From the NCBI GenBank assembly GCA_018873225.1, contig JAEILZ010000005.1, positions 2,108,001 through 2,172,000 of the forward strand: DNA of 64,000 nucleotides, read 5' to 3'. The stretch is from [Phialemoniopsis] sp. UDSM-2020 (Eukaryota; Ascomycota; Sordariomycetes; Thyridiales; Thyridiaceae). Below are positions 1 to 11,076 of the stretch, one piece after another. The notes under the pieces are model-generated. The model was given only the letters and a program-made list of their open reading frames with translations. It ran no database searches and was not told the DNA's origin. Within the stretch, counting starts at the first letter, position 1; every line of letters starts with the position of its first letter. The translations under genes and the position numbers were made by a program.

Positions 1-1470
1 GCCGCTCTGGACGGAGTTGGCCTGATCTGCCAGGCCAACCCCCGAAACTATGTTTCTGCAAACGTTTACACAACGTTTCAGGAAATTTTCGACGAGAGAG
101 AGCCAGTCCTGGAGACCATGATCATGCGTTCCCTCAAGGAGTTTCTGACAACAGAGGAGAGACGCTCGGAGCTCGCATCCGAAGCAGCCAAGACTGCGAA
201 GCCTGCGACCACCGGCTCAGACAACAAACGGGAGCTCACGGTGATGGGAGGCACCAACTATGATGATGTAGCCAGCGCCACCACGCAGCGGTTCCTGAAG
301 GACCTGACCCGCATCGCTCTGGCGGGTGCCGACGACCATGCTTTCCTCGCCGTGGAGGTACTGGGTAGCATCAACCGCCAAGGATTGGTCCATCCGAAGG
401 AGACTGGTGTTACAATGATTACCCTTGAGACCTGCCCGGTGACTCGGATCTCAGAACTTGCCTACCATGAGCACCGCGCACTTCATGAGAAGCACGAGAC
501 CGTCCTCGAGCGAGAGTACGTGAAAGCCATTCAATTCGCTTTCCAGTACCAGCGAGACGTGATCAAGGATACGAGGGGTGCTACCACAGACCCTTTCGTC
601 CCCAAGCTTCATCTCATGGCAGAGGTCTTGAAAATCAGCAGATCCAAGAACCGGCAGCGATTCCTCGAGAAGCTTTGTACTCAGGTGGACTTCGAGCCCA
701 CAAAGCTTAACGTCAAGGAGGCAATGCCTGGCCACGTTGCATTCTCGCGGTTCATCATTGAGAACCTGGCATTCCTCGAATATGAGACCGTAGGCGAAGT
801 GCAAAAGACTATCTCCACAATGGAGAAAATTGTGCACAGTACCGGTTCCGCAGTTGCACACGCCGTCGAGTCGGAGGTCTTCCAGGTACGCATCGACCCT
901 GGGCTCATGGGCGAGGACCAGACCGCTTCTGCTCCTGCTCAGCCGTCTGTAGACCCACGCAGGCTCAGACAGCTCACGGCGGGCTCGATGATCCTCACGT
1001 GTCTCTGGGAAGCACGGAGCTACTTGCGCCGACTTTACGGACTTAGCTCTCACCGCCGTGAAGGCAAAGGCAAAGGTCCTCCCAAGGATCTGGCCAAGGC
1101 TCCAGTCAAGGTCCAGGGTGTCACCGGTGACAAATTTTGGGAGGACTCGGCCAGCATCATGATGGCTCTTGAGTCACAAGAGCGCATGCTCGAGCAGTGC
1201 AAGGCCTTTGTGGAACTCCTCAACGTAGACAAAGAGTTCAGGGTCGCAGAGGATGACGATGAGATGGACGAAGACGCAGCTACTCCGAGCGGTGACGAGG
1301 ACGACGCGTCGCATGAGCGCGGGCGCAAACGCAAAGCCATGGGAACGCCCAGCGGTAGAAAGAAGCGGCCGCGATCCAGCTCTCAGCCTCGCAAGCGTGG
1401 TCGACCTCGCAAAAACCCAGTCGAGGAGGATGTCGATGCCGAGTTCGAGGAAGACGTCGACTGGTTTTAG
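1..1470 (+). CDS. SCC2: Sister chromatid cohesion loader Scc2/Mis4/Nipped-B, C-terminal part
   Basis: This is the 3' end of a gene that begins outside the window: the frame is open from base 1 to the stop at 1468-1470, about 489 codons, and the first methionine (118) is internal. The protein resembles the C-terminal Nipped-B/Scc2 domain, the HEAT-repeat hook that loads the cohesin ring onto chromatin. Supporting features are an early ALDGVGLICQANPR segment, a long helical region, and a tail of about 110 residues that is first acidic (EDDDEMDED) and then strongly basic (GRKRK, RKKRPR, RKRGRPRKN), ending in an acidic EEDVDWF-type terminus. The basic stretch looks like a nuclear localisation signal or AT-hook. 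No intron is seen in this part. The assignment rests on remembered family resemblance, not a search. Confidence 0.85.
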   Translation, partial: AALDGVGLICQANPRNYVSANVYTTFQEIFDEREPVLETMIMRSLKEFLTTEERRSELASEAAKTAKPATTGSDNKRELTVMGGTNYDDVASATTQRFLKDLTRIALAGADDHAFLAVEVLGSINRQGLVHPKETGVTMITLETCPVTRISELAYHEHRALHEKHETVLEREYVKAIQFAFQYQRDVIKDTRGATTDPFVPKLHLMAEVLKISRSKNRQRFLEKLCTQVDFEPTKLNVKEAMPGHVAFSRFIIENLAFLEYETVGEVQKTISTMEKIVHSTGSAVAHAVESEVFQVRIDPGLMGEDQTASAPAQPSVDPRRLRQLTAGSMILTCLWEARSYLRRLYGLSSHRREGKGKGPPKDLAKAPVKVQGVTGDKFWEDSASIMMALESQERMLEQCKAFVELLNVDKEFRVAEDDDEMDEDAATPSGDEDDASHERGRKRKAMGTPSGRKKRPRSSSQPRKRGRPRKNPVEEDVDAEFEEDVDWF

Positions 1471-2046
1471 CCAGGCACCGGCATGGCAAAGAGGAAAGAA
1501 GAGCCCTCGTGTGTATTGTTATGACCTACTTATAATGGAAGGAGGATGGGGAAAAGGCCGTGGAGTGCCCTCCCGGGGTGTTTGCTTAGGGGGATGGGCG
1601 TTCAAGGCTGATTTGAGGTCCGGTGAAGCGGTGGCTGAGATGATACCAAAAGTAGGCTGGCTTGATGCTGCTTGACTGGTTGGTCAACCCATATATGGAT
1701 GACCATTTTATAGCTTTGCCTACACTCAGGAGAGACGAATTGCTTAAGAACATAACTAACACACTACGCCGCAACTTGTCTTGCTCAGCCTGGTTGAGTT
1801 ACTCGTGAAAGGCAGTGATACATGGGCCTATTTACCTGGACAGTACTGACCGGTGCGTAGACAGCCAATAAGTCTTGTGAGCCTCGGGTTGCATTTCTCA
1901 TGTATTGGAAGTTGACAAAATAGTCTTTGTTTGGTTAATTCTTATGGACATGCATATGTATGGTATAGTTTTAATCATCATCAATCATTGGCTCCAATGC
2001 TGAGCACTCATGGGGAGTTCATTCCTTCCACATCTTTTATATTTGC
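1471..2046. other. Spacer between convergent genes
   Basis: This 576-bp stretch separates the stops of SCC2 (+) and the transglutaminase-fold gene (-), so it should hold two 3' UTRs and poly(A) signals. I see no coding sequence; the short open frames here overlap gene ends in the wrong frame. Confidence 0.6.
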
Positions 2047-4119
2047 TTAGACCAGCTCCCAGGCCGCAATTCCGACCCAGCTCATGCTGCACCGCCCCTT
2101 CTTCTGGAGGAACAGCTGCTTGGAGACGCCGCGCGCGTCTCGGCCGTCGAGCGTGTCCAGGCCATACAGCGACACGGTCTGCCCAGGCGCGCCGAGGTCT
2201 CTGGCAGGAATATCGACGTACCACCAGAACCCACCGTCGTGCTCAAGGGGCACATAGTCCTCCTTGCGCCCGTCGACGCCGTGGATCTTCATCATCATGA
2301 GGTACGGCTTCTTGCCGCCCCCGTGCTTCTCGTAGGTCCAGTGCTCGCAGAGCTTGGAGATCTGGAAGCGCACAATCTCGCCGCTGTACACGGGAATGTG
2401 CTTCTCCCGCGGGGCTATGGTCAGCTCCGATATGCCCTCGCCCTTGGCGTTGCTGTAGAGCGTGGCTGCTTCGCCCTTGAGGGGCTCTACAATGTACTCC
2501 TCCCATGAGAGGATGCGCCCGTCGCTTCGGTAAAAGTGGCGGTTATCCTCCGGGAAATGTCTGAGACCGAAAAGCTCGTTGGACATGGTGAACTGGTCCG
2601 GATTGAACGCCTTGTTATATCGTCTCTCGCCGACGTTACCAGCGCCCCAGCATGCGTCCAGGAGCTTCCACTCGCCGCCGTCCACTCGGACAGCGTTCCA
2701 GGCGTGGCCTGAGGCTTTGCGAGGCGGTGGAGGCTCATTGGGCTTCAGTTTGGTGAAACCATAGCCCTTGCCGTGCCCTCCGACGAGGACACATTCCAAG
2801 CCGGCACGCTGGGCGATGGCTTGGTAAATCTTTGCATAGCCTTCGCACACGCCTTTCCCGCTGAAAATACTCTGCTCGACTGTCTGGCCTCGGGGAATAC
2901 AGCCGCCAAAGAAATTTTCAACATCATACGCAATGTTGTGGTGGCACCAAGTGAAAATCGCACGAGCTTTGTCCGTCGGGGATTCAAAGGAACCACAGAG
3001 AACGCGGGCGAGGTAGCCTACGGGGTCCTGCCTGGGAAGACTGGCCACAGGGAACTGCGCTGCCACATTGTCAGGACCGGAAAAGTCCCTACAGATCAAG
3101 CAGCAGTTGTCCCGGGAGATGACTGGTTCTGACCGCGTCCCAGCGGCGTTGATCTGCGCCAAAGATGGCCGTGAGGCCACTGGGACCGGGGGCGGCGCCT
3201 CGGCGGCGGGCAGCTCAGTGGGCGGCTTCTCGCGATTATTGAAGCCAAGCTGTAGAGCTGATCTCGGTTGCGCGAAGCTGGATGGGCGCGGGGGTAGTCT
3301 ACGAGCTGGAAGATGGGGAGCAGGCTCATCCTGCTGCTGCGGTAGCAGTTCAATAGCCGCCGGAGACCGCGCAGGTCGGCTCGGTAGTCGTGGTGGCAGT
3401 GTTGGTCTGGCCGGCTCAGCGACACGAGGGACCGCTGGCGAAGACCTGGTGAGCAGGAGCGGCGCCCTGGTCTCTTGTTGTGCGGCAGACTCGAGTGCAG
3501 CGGCCTCCCTTGCCCTGGCTTCTCGCTCTCTCTTGGTCGGGGGAAGTGGTGGCAAGTTGGCTTGCGCGAGAGGCGGCGGGAGCTTCCGTGTATTGTGACC
3601 GTCAGCAGAGCCGACACTTGTCGCGGACGAGCTCTGATTCAACGAGACGTTGGATATGGTCGAGACATGGGATATGACCGAGGAATTGGAGTTTCGCCGA
3701 ACGCCAATCTGTTGCGAGGAGGGCCGCCGGGGAGGCAGCGCCGGGGAGGTCTGTTGGGATGATTTCCGAGTCGGTAATGGGGGAGCCAGGCCTCTGCTTG
3801 GTAGAGGCGGCGAGTCGCCATTCTCATTTGCAGGCGCTGTCGTCCTTCGTGGCAGAGGCGGGGCTTCATTTCTGGCAGAGGGTCGCGCGGGGACGGTCGG
3901 GCTCTTCTGAAGGGAAACAGTAGGAGGGACGGGGTTGATCGCCGGTGCTGTAGATTGTCTCGAGATCTGCGAGACGGGCCGGTTTGCGGGGGGAGGGGGA
4001 GGGGGCCTTTTGCCTGTTGGTGTTGGTGAGGGGGCAGCGCTTTGGAAGTTCTTCTGCTTGTTCAAGGCGGCAATCCTCTCGGCCAGAGTGGTGAATTGGG
4101 GCTCCTCGACGTCGGCCAT
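2047..4119 (-). CDS. Proline-rich protein with transglutaminase-like (cysteine protease fold) domain
   Basis: A single-exon gene of 690 residues. Residues 1 to about 345 are low complexity and proline-rich, with many PPPPP, PPLP and PxLPxR motifs typical of SH3-domain ligands. From about residue 355 to 520 lies a transglutaminase-like domain with an apparently complete triad: Cys425 in GVCEGYA, His472 in SGHAWN and Asp488 in LLDACWG. The C-terminal part (about 540-690) looks like the beta-rich domain that follows this fold in Cyk3/kyphoscoliosis-type proteins. Fungal relatives act at the septum in cytokinesis; Cyk3 itself has an N-terminal SH3 domain, which is absent here, so this may be a Cyk3 paralogue or an adaptor rather than Cyk3. 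Catalytic activity is plausible but not known. The start is the first ATG of the frame and gives MADVEEPQF. Confidence 0.8.
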   Translation of the reverse strand: MADVEEPQFTTLAERIAALNKQKNFQSAAPSPTPTGKRPPPPPPANRPVSQISRQSTAPAINPVPPTVSLQKSPTVPARPSARNEAPPLPRRTTAPANENGDSPPLPSRGLAPPLPTRKSSQQTSPALPPRRPSSQQIGVRRNSNSSVISHVSTISNVSLNQSSSATSVGSADGHNTRKLPPPLAQANLPPLPPTKREREARAREAAALESAAQQETRAPLLLTRSSPAVPRVAEPARPTLPPRLPSRPARSPAAIELLPQQQDEPAPHLPARRLPPRPSSFAQPRSALQLGFNNREKPPTELPAAEAPPPVPVASRPSLAQINAAGTRSEPVISRDNCCLICRDFSGPDNVAAQFPVASLPRQDPVGYLARVLCGSFESPTDKARAIFTWCHHNIAYDVENFFGGCIPRGQTVEQSIFSGKGVCEGYAKIYQAIAQRAGLECVLVGGHGKGYGFTKLKPNEPPPPRKASGHAWNAVRVDGGEWKLLDACWGAGNVGERRYNKAFNPDQFTMSNELFGLRHFPEDNRHFYRSDGRILSWEEYIVEPLKGEAATLYSNAKGEGISELTIAPREKHIPVYSGEIVRFQISKLCEHWTYEKHGGGKKPYLMMMKIHGVDGRKEDYVPLEHDGGFWWYVDIPARDLGAPGQTVSLYGLDTLDGRDARGVSKQLFLQKKGRCSMSWVGIAAWELV

Positions 4120-5655
4120 CTTGGGTAAGCAGTCAGATCCTGGGTAATGTTGCTCGGTGAGGAAGTGCCCTACTTGCCACCAGAGATAGGTAAAGTAGAC
4201 AGAGAGAGATAGGTAGGCAGCGAGGAGGACTGGAGCAGAGGGGTTGAGCCACCACTAGATTATGGGATAACCGAGTCCATGTGTAGATGCCAAGGTAATG
4301 CAGTTACACCGATAACTGCAACTCCCTGTTATGAATTGTGTAAATTAGATAAAGGGAAACGATTTACAGACGAGGACAAGAGGCGCAAGGCAAGGGGAAT
4401 ACAAGATCTTTATGGGTGGCATGTTGGGTGGACGATCTGATTTGACGCCAAGCACAGCCTTCAAAGTGGTGCAGCTAATAATAACCGGCTGGGGACGCGA
4501 TTGGGGCCATCGAACCAACGCGGCCAGTTAATTTAGTGGAGGCGACCTAAGCTACGGCATGGCTTTAGCGTGTTCCAAGGGTTTGGGGTTCCATTCATGA
4601 CAGAGCACGACGAAACCATGAAACGGCCACGGCCCCTCACTAAAATACCGGGTACCTTAGTCTGGAGAGTAAAAGTAGAAGTAGAGATCTCGGTTTGATC
4701 AAATCGCCAAACGACAAAGCAGAGGTGGGACAAAAAGGTTATTCTTCCTTGCGCTGCACCTGGGGCTGCGTCAGCTACCTACTTATACTTTGAGAGTTTT
4801 TCACTTTAGTGATGTGTTGTCGTCCGCTTACTCACTGATTCCCTCGGTATCTACTCGACTTCGTACGTACATTACTTTTCTTTGCGAGTACATGCGTCCC
4901 ACTGTGTTGGTTCAGTCGTTTGCTGTACGTCGTGACACTTTCAGTCTAATTTTACATACATAATACTTTTACTAAAGCAAGGACTATGGACTATTGATCC
5001 CATAGTCGACAAAACGAAATGCTGCCACAAATACTGCTGCCAGACTTACGCACCTCTGTCCTGTCTTTACTCTGGTAAGGCTGTTGTACTGCTCCACTTG
5101 ATTGAGTTGTGGATCACCATTTTGCCTCCACGCTCGTTGAATGATGCTCTGCTCACCACTGACCAGAATCACCCCTGTAAAAGAGTGGCTTCCCACCCCC
5201 GGCTTTGCCTCAGCTCTAAGCCGCTGGTGCTATGCCACCGCTAAACCTAATAAACTCCGACCCCAGACAAGAGTTCCGTTACCGCCTGTGTCAATCCATC
5301 ATTATCGCACTGCCGCTCACCTCCAACAACCTTGAATCCATCGTTACCTTGACCTCCACTCCCACCACATTTGCACTGCCATCCCACATCTCAACTCCCG
5401 CTTGAGAGACCCTTGCACTCTCCAGGAGATCGCTTCAGAATCCGTTGCGCATGACAACTTAGCTTTACGATACCCTTGGCTTCCCCTTCATCATATTCTG
5501 CGCATCGCCTTTCTCGCTTCCTCTAGCTCAATTGCCCCTCTTGGGCGGCGCCGGCGGCAGTAATCGGCCACTCAAGCCTTCGGCGGCGCTCCCAGTCGCA
5601 ACTTTGATAGCCCGTCTCAGATCACCAAGTCGCTCGTCCTGCGCTCACTTGCATC
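4120..5655. other. Divergent promoter region
   Basis: About 1.5 kb between the starts of the transglutaminase-fold gene (-) and the F-box gene (+). The part nearest the F-box gene (about 5270-5650) is rich in CT and short pyrimidine runs, as is usual for promoters and 5' leaders in filamentous fungi. No gene was recognised. Confidence 0.5.
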
Positions 5656-8600
5656 ATGGCATCTACTAGTACACCACAGGAAGACGCACCCAGCGCAGCG
5701 AAACATGTACACACGATTCTGACCCTTCCAGAAGAGTGCCAGAAGGAGATCATCAGCCATGTACTTATCACCCTCCTCTTCCAGCCTCGTCTTGTCGACC
5801 TGGCCCATCATACCAGTTCTACTGACTGACAAATCCGATACAGTGCTCTCAGAGTGACCTCATCTGCCTGTCACTAGTCTGCAAGCGACTTCGAGAGCTA
5901 GCTGCAGCTCAGATCTATCGAAACTTCCACATAGTGTTCCCCGACGAGGATGATCACGCCTATGAATCTTCGATAGATGGCCTCGCCGGTGGACTCGACA
6001 CATTTGTCACAAGCGACTACGACTATGCCAAGCACCTCAAGGATCTGTCACTGGACACTCTCAGTGCCGGAATCAAGGCCGAAGCCGCTTACAAGCCCTA
6101 TCTTTACAGCGTCAGCTGCGGAAAGTTCATGAATACCCTCCTACTTTTGACCCTCCGCAAGGCCAAGACACTTGAGACTTTCACATGGAACATCCGCGTT
6201 GAGCTGAGTCGTCCCGTCTACAACGCTCTACACCAGATCAAGACCCTCAGTCACCTCCACATCCGCCTTCAGGCAGGCCCCTCACTCTACGAGACCCCGC
6301 CGGCCTTGCCATATCCCATCCCACCACTGTTCGAGCCTACCGTCCCGACCAGCCATCCAAGCAGTATTGGTCCCCCTCCCAGCCTGCCACCACTCCCGAC
6401 GTTTGGTGCTCCTCCCCCACCAGTCTTCTACGTTGGTACGCCGACTTCGGTGCCTCCTCCCCCGCCGCCTAAGCCGCCAGCGAGGATGAGAGCCCCCAAG
6501 AAGTCTACCCTCTCCGTCAATGAGCCGCCAACACTGTCCGGGTTTAAGAACCTCAAGACGTTGTCGGTGCTCGACATCGACAGCCTAGATGTGATCACCG
6601 AGATTAAGAAGTGTGTTCGCAACTCGTCTAGCTCTCTCTCGAAGCTGAAATTGTCTTTCTCCGACTCGTTGGCCTCACAGGCTCGAAAGCCACCGCCGGA
6701 CATAGATCCGGAGGATTCGGATCCTGATGATGAGTTCCAGGTCGTTCCTGTGCCCCAAAGTAGCGGACAAAACATCTCGGATGATGCCACTGGTCCAGCC
6801 AAAGCATTCAGAGCCCAGGAGGAGCGGAAGACCCAGGAGGCTGTGCTGGGACGTATCTTCGATGTGGAACCTTATCTCGTCAAGCAGGGACCGAAGCCTC
6901 CGGTCCGCAAAGTTGAAACCCCCAAGGAGGATAAGCCTTCTGTCCCAAACCCGGGCAAGGACTTCATCAATGCGATCAAGGCGGTTTCGCACAGGCTTAT
7001 GAAGGATTTGAGTGGGTCAACGGCCTTTGATACCAAACAGCAGGAGATTCTTGACATTATTGAGTCTGCCGCTAGGAAATACGTTGCCGAGGAAGAGCCC
7101 AAGGCAAAACTAGACGGCAACGGCAACGAAGGGGGTGAATCTAGCACCAGTGCGGGCCCGAAGAAGGAGGACAAGAAGGAGGACGCGAGCGCAACAGGTG
7201 AAGAGAGCACCGAAGCGCAGACTGCAGGAAGCAGTAGCCTGTTCAAGGACACTGCTGGCAAGGGCAAGGAGGTGGATCACGAAGTAACCCCTGAAGATAT
7301 TGATGTGGAAGAGCCGGAAGATCAACTGGCTCTGGAGCCAGGAGAGGCCCCGAGCACCTTGACTAAGGATAAGGAGACATCTGGGGCTCCTGAAGCCCCC
7401 CCGGAGACCAGCACGACACCCCTGCCCGTGCCAATTCCAGCGCCGCAGGAAGCCAGCCCCAAGCCGAAGCTTCATGCGGACATGACCAGTCTGCAAAAGG
7501 CGGTCACAAACTTGAACGCCCAAAAGCAGAATTTCCAAACTTTGGCAGAGAAACTTATTGCGTTCGGTGCTCAAGCTAACCAGTTGAACAAGGAGATATT
7601 GGAGCACCGTAATGGCGGTGCTCCGTTCGATATCGCAAAGATCCGAGAGGCTGAGCAACAGATGAGTGGCTGTAGCCAAACGATACAGGAGATTCAGAAG
7701 GAGATGGCCACAGTGCAGGCCGAGATTGACGATGCCGAGAAGTTGCTTCCGCTCGTCATTACCGAGTCCAACTCGGCCAGCACGAGGGAGCACACATCCA
7801 AGCGTATCAAGGACTACATACGATCAACGAGGGGGATGGCTCTGCAGTCTCTTGCTGTATACCTGATTCCAGTCAGGGCCTCGGTCCTCTCCAAGGCAGT
7901 CGACCTGCGAGTCCTCAAAAAGGTCACGCTACTCAATGTCGGCCCTCAGGCACCTATATGGATGCAGTTCGCCAAGGAGAACAAGCTAGAGCCAATCGCC
8001 CTACGAAAGATCTTCACGGATAATGTCGGCACCGCTTTCTTGACCTTTGTGTCTCAGCTGGAAGAACTGCACGAGTTCTTCATCCTCGAGAGGGACAATA
8101 AGTACAAGCCCGAGAGCTTTGCTCCTGCGACTACCACCACAATCGACCACATACGTCGACTTGTGCTCAAGAAGCATCTTCCAACCCTGAAGCGTTTGTT
8201 GATCAAGAACATGGCTTCGCAGGAGTGGGACATGGACGAAAAGTCAATCCTTCTAATTTCTCGAAAAGGAAGGAATCTCGAGGAGCTCTCTATGAGCATG
8301 AACATCTCGGCGATCGTAAGTGTATTCTCTCTTTTGTCGTATACCATCTGCACGCCTATAAGCGCAGCGGCACTGACGCAACTTGACAGCACGTCCTATC
8401 CCAGCACATCTTCGGGCTGAAGAATCTTCGAGCACTGCAGGTCATCCAGCTTCGGAATGACGACACGTGCATGTGGGTGATGCGAGAGACCAAGCGATTC
8501 CTGATCGATAATCTCTCGCACTACCCAGACATGAAGCTTGAATGGCTATCGATTGATGACGAGTACAGAGTGGAGCGTATCGTCCGCCCTGATGATCCAG

Positions 8601-8848
8601 AGTCGAAGAAGACACAGAAGAAGAACAAGTCAAAGGGCAAGCAGAAGGCAAAGACTCCAATTCCCAATGGCTTCAACGATACCTTTCCAGTCTTGCCCGT
8701 CGACGCCCTGGACGGGTTGACCGACAGCAGTGACGATGACGACGAGGAGTCAATGGCTCTCAAGCTGGAGACGATTGAAAACCTTCCCTACTTTGATGTA
8801 TGGGGTGTCAAGATCTTCAAGAAGGAGGTGGTCAATGGACGGTTGTGA
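5656..8848 (+). CDS. Large F-box protein with proline-rich and coiled-coil regions
   Basis: I assemble three exons: 5656-5760, 5844-8315 and 8390-8848. The introns are 83 bp (GTACTT...ACAG) and 74 bp (GTAAGT...ACAG), and both keep the frame; the product is about 1011 residues. Joining exons 1 and 2 completes an F-box at residues 22-62 (LPEECQKEI followed by LICLSLVCKRLRELA), the module that binds Skp1 in SCF ubiquitin ligases. Further features are a proline-rich stretch (about 187-255), an acidic and Ser/Glu-rich middle, a coiled coil (about 585-670), and scattered leucine-rich segments that could be degenerate LRRs for substrate binding. The C-terminal region has a KKNKSKGKQKAK basic patch and a run of Asp/Glu. 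Without the first exon the frame would lack half of the F-box, which supports the start chosen. The substrate is unknown. Confidence 0.8.
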
Positions 8849-9298
8849 TGACGTGATTTTCGATTCAGGCACAAAGGAGTTTCCTCTTTCCCGCGTCACT
8901 TTTCGTTTGGTCACGATATACCCCTTTCCTGCATCCGGCCAAACAGTATCTGGTCTGGCTTGAGAGTAAGCGATCACTTCTTTACCCACGGGAGTTCTGG
9001 AACTGCACTTCATTCTAGAGAGCGAGATATCCCTAGTCACATCATGACATGACAAATGGAATACGTGTTAGATAAGCGGTAGAAAATGTAACACATGGGT
9101 AATGATAGTCTTCGTGCAAGACATGCGGCGTCGCCCTTCCCTTTCAGCTATGGTCAGGAAAGGGAGGAGGCAGGTGATCATGATGAAGAGGAAAAGGGGC
9201 GTCATCTTATCAGCAGTGATAACTATTGATGTGTTCAAGTTAGTGTTGGCCTGACTGCTTGACAAGGTCTGTACCATCTTGAGGGAATCATGCCAGGT

Positions 9299-9406
9299 TT
9301 TTCACGGGTTCTTCCCTTTTTCTTGTCTTTTTCTTCCTTTTCTGTTTTTTTGCCTCTTCTTCTTTTCTTTCTCTTTTTCGCTTTTCTTTCTTGCCTTTCT
9401 TCTACG
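9299..9406. repeat. Polypyrimidine tract
   Basis: About 108 bases made mainly of T and C (repeats of CTTTTC/TTCTT) lie 450 bp downstream of the F-box stop. Simple-sequence DNA of this type is common in fungal spacers; it may affect nucleosomes, but no function can be read from it. Confidence 0.7.
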
Positions 9407-10335
9407 AAGTTGTCGAATGTTTTAGCTTAGGATAAGCCTGATAGTCCTCTGTGTGTAAGTGGGTTGATAACGGATGCGCCAATCTGATCCCGAGTCTAGG
9501 TACTGCGCCTGAGGATGACATGGCTGCCTCTTTTTGGTCCGTCGTTTAGGGCATCGATTTCGCACGCACAAGCCTGCCTTGGGAAGGAACATGACGACAA
9601 TGCTATTTGCCTCAAAAGTCCGGCGGGCTAGACGATTGATGGGCCCTCCAGTCTGCAAGAGCGCTGTCTCTGCTTTGTCAATTCGGACCGCGGGTCCACG
9701 ACGTCGCCTCATTCGGGCGATACCCCTGCCCATCTTGGTTCAGGACTTCCCCCTCACTCCACCTGGCCACGGGTTCGTATGCAAGCAAGCACAGCAAGCA
9801 AGCAGGTAGACTGGAGATTGCCCCTCTTGACGATCGTCAGGCTTGGTACGCAAAGCACGTTGAGATTTAGAAAAACACCATCGAGCCAAGGCAGCTGCTG
9901 CCAGTGTGGCTTGGAGACTTGGCATCTCTTGTCAACCTCGACACGCACAGCAAGACCGGACGGCCAGACCGGCCGGAGCCACTCCTCGCTTTCAATCCGA
10001 GCCTAGGGATCGCTAGCTATCCCAACAACTCAATTGCCGTGCGTGACTAACGTCTTTCAAGCACGTACAAAGAAAGTAATACGGAGCGCGAGAGACATTG
10101 CCTGCCACCTGGATGGTGAAATGCATTGTTGGACAGTGAATGGTGATTGTGCTGGCGAGGTGGACGAATCAGGGCTGGCACAGTGCCGCCCAGCCGTGGT
10201 CTCGTTGCCATTATTAGCCTCTGATGACGGACGGTCCTGTCCTCGATCTTGCGCTCGCTCGTTGTTGCTTGTATGTACATGCTTGTGCAATGCATGCGGT
10301 GCCGACGGAGTTAATAGCCAGCCAGAGCTAGAGTT

Positions 10336-10379
10336 CCAAGTCCCAAGTCCCAAGTCCCCAAGTCCCCAAGTCCCCAAGT
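10336..10379. repeat. Short tandem repeat, CCCAAGT-type unit
   Basis: Six copies of a 7-8 bp unit (CCAAGTC, then CCCAAGTC) run head to tail. The unit changes from 7 to 8 bases within the array, as expected for slippage. Confidence 0.8.
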
Positions 10380-11076
10380 GTCCCCCCTCTTGTTTTAGGT
10401 TGACCATGCTGTCGGACCCTCCTCTGACCAGCTGCTCGTCATCCATCACTAATGAGGATCCCTGAAGTCCCCTCGCACCCAATCTATCCCTCTCTTCCCA
10501 TCCTCTCTACCCAAAAGGACAGTAGTAGTGTCCCGTTAGCCTCCTGTGCTGTTTCGAGCTGCCACTTTTGACAGACACCAGCCCTGCAACAGTAGTACCT
10601 TCGGCCGCGCATTATCAAAAAGCATACCTAGTAATTCTCTCAGCCCGAACCACCCTACAGACGCAGACCTCCCCTTCGCAACGTCTTCTTTTCCGTTCCA
10701 CTGCTCTTACTGTCTGGTTACGGTCGTCGCGGTTCAAAGAAGAGGGCAACATCGTCACCATTTTTGCGCTAGCACCCTGGTTCTTGCACGACTGTTGCTG
10801 CTAGCACTAATAAGAAGGACCCCTCCTGATTAAGCCGCGATAACTGCGCCCGCCGCCGCCGACTGACGCCTGCTGCCCGCCCTGTCGCCTCTGGTCCTTG
10901 CCAGCTAATTGCGCCAGCCTGCCACACCAGCGCCATACCACATCGTCATTGTTTGTTTAACCAACCCACCTCTCTCTACCTCTCTCCCCCTTCAAACAAA
11001 CAAAGAGTGCAGCCGAGTCTTTTCACTTCTTCCCCCAAAAAGAAGGCTGCGCTATTAGAACGTCCCATCATTTGTC

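Larger units (their letters stand above)
8849..11076. other. Long spacer and 5' leader before NCS-1
   Basis: A 2.2-kb spacer between two plus-strand genes. Bases 9299-9406 are an almost pure pyrimidine tract downstream of the F-box gene. Bases 10336-10379 hold a short tandem repeat. About 10900-11040 is CT/CA-rich and looks like the promoter and 5' leader of NCS-1. No coding sequence was recognised. Confidence 0.5.

Noticed and set aside
451..1053. 200-codon minus-strand frame inside SCC2
   Set aside because: Shadow frame opposite the conserved SCC2 reading frame.
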